Of a stretch of DNA of 64,000 nucleotides, positions 63,641 to 64,000 are shown piece after piece (within the stretch, counting starts at the first letter, position 1; the number at the start of each line of letters is the position of its first letter). Where the stretch lies: NCBI GenBank assembly GCA_018857735.1, contig JABMCL010002073.1:2181501-2245500 (forward strand). The letters run 5' to 3'. Both the position numbers and the translations under genes were made by a program. Below the pieces are notes generated by a model. It was not told where the DNA came from, ran no database searches, and saw only the letters and a list, made by a program, of their open reading frames with translations. This DNA comes from Alviniconcha marisindica (lineage: Eukaryota > Mollusca > Gastropoda > Provannidae).

Positions 63641-64000
63641 GTCTATCAGAAAGGCAGCCTTAATACTCAAGAGGGGTTCTGGTCAAACAGGTTGAAAAGT
63701 TCAAACTGAAACCTCAGAAATTGAGGATTCTGTTTTAAAATGACCTGTTGATTTTAAGCCAAATTTAGAACTGAAATTTCTGTGAGTAACAATTAGTGTG
63801 ATCAGGAGTAGAAAACACTGCCAAGTGCCATAGCTTGCCTGTTGCACACTGCAACCTCTCAGATGGTTGGTCTTGAGTCGCACAAGCATTGTATTATATA
63901 TGTCAGATCAGTGAATGTGCTCGAAAAAAAACCTGTTTTTTAAATTCAATATAAAATCGATGGAATATTTAAAAAGAAAATTCCTAATTATCAGCTTTTA

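Overview
The window is an animal genome, most likely a mollusc and plausibly a marine gastropod. The genes are split into many short GT-AG exons. Introns and spacers hold dense CA/TG/CT microsatellites, minisatellites and tRNA-derived SINE copies ending in TTAC repeats. One gene is an MSP130-like protein, a biomineralisation-associated family known from molluscs and echinoderms. The species call is inference; nothing here is bacterial or viral.

Bases 1-15,506 hold the 3' part of a plus-strand gene whose upstream exons lie outside the window. About 18 exons can be read. They encode leucine-rich alpha-helical repeats of HEAT/ARM type, then a serine-rich and strongly acidic tail, ending at a stop at 15,504-15,506. 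I could not assign the family. One exon (5,931-6,105) needs a one-base correction to stay open, and the join at 12,366-12,465 is unresolved.

Bases 15,507-40,300 are non-coding as far as I can see. The first 12 kb is AT-rich sequence with old local duplications. From 28 kb it becomes a nest of SINEs in both orientations, SINE fragments, inverted-repeat DNA elements and a 1-kb minisatellite that appears to have grown out of a SINE.

Bases 40,434-57,664 hold a complete plus-strand MSP130-like gene. Eleven exons total exactly 1,770 nt, giving 589 residues plus a stop. The product has a signal peptide, 11 N-glycosylation sequons and a hydrophobic C-terminus that suits membrane or GPI anchoring. 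Intron 8 is best read as a rare GC-AG intron. A TATA-like box and a 31-bp minisatellite lie just upstream, and AATAAA lies 76 bp past the stop.

Bases 57.7-64 kb show no gene. They hold microsatellites, a 30-bp-class minisatellite, a piggyBac-like MITE and a degenerate tandem array. Part could be the 3' UTR of a minus-strand gene beyond the window.

The most unusual pattern is that several tandem arrays are built from exon edges plus splice sites: near 5.3-5.96, 13.6-14.15, 44.26-44.54 and 51.8-52.74 kb. At 51.8 kb the array carries a run of in-frame alternative donor sites.
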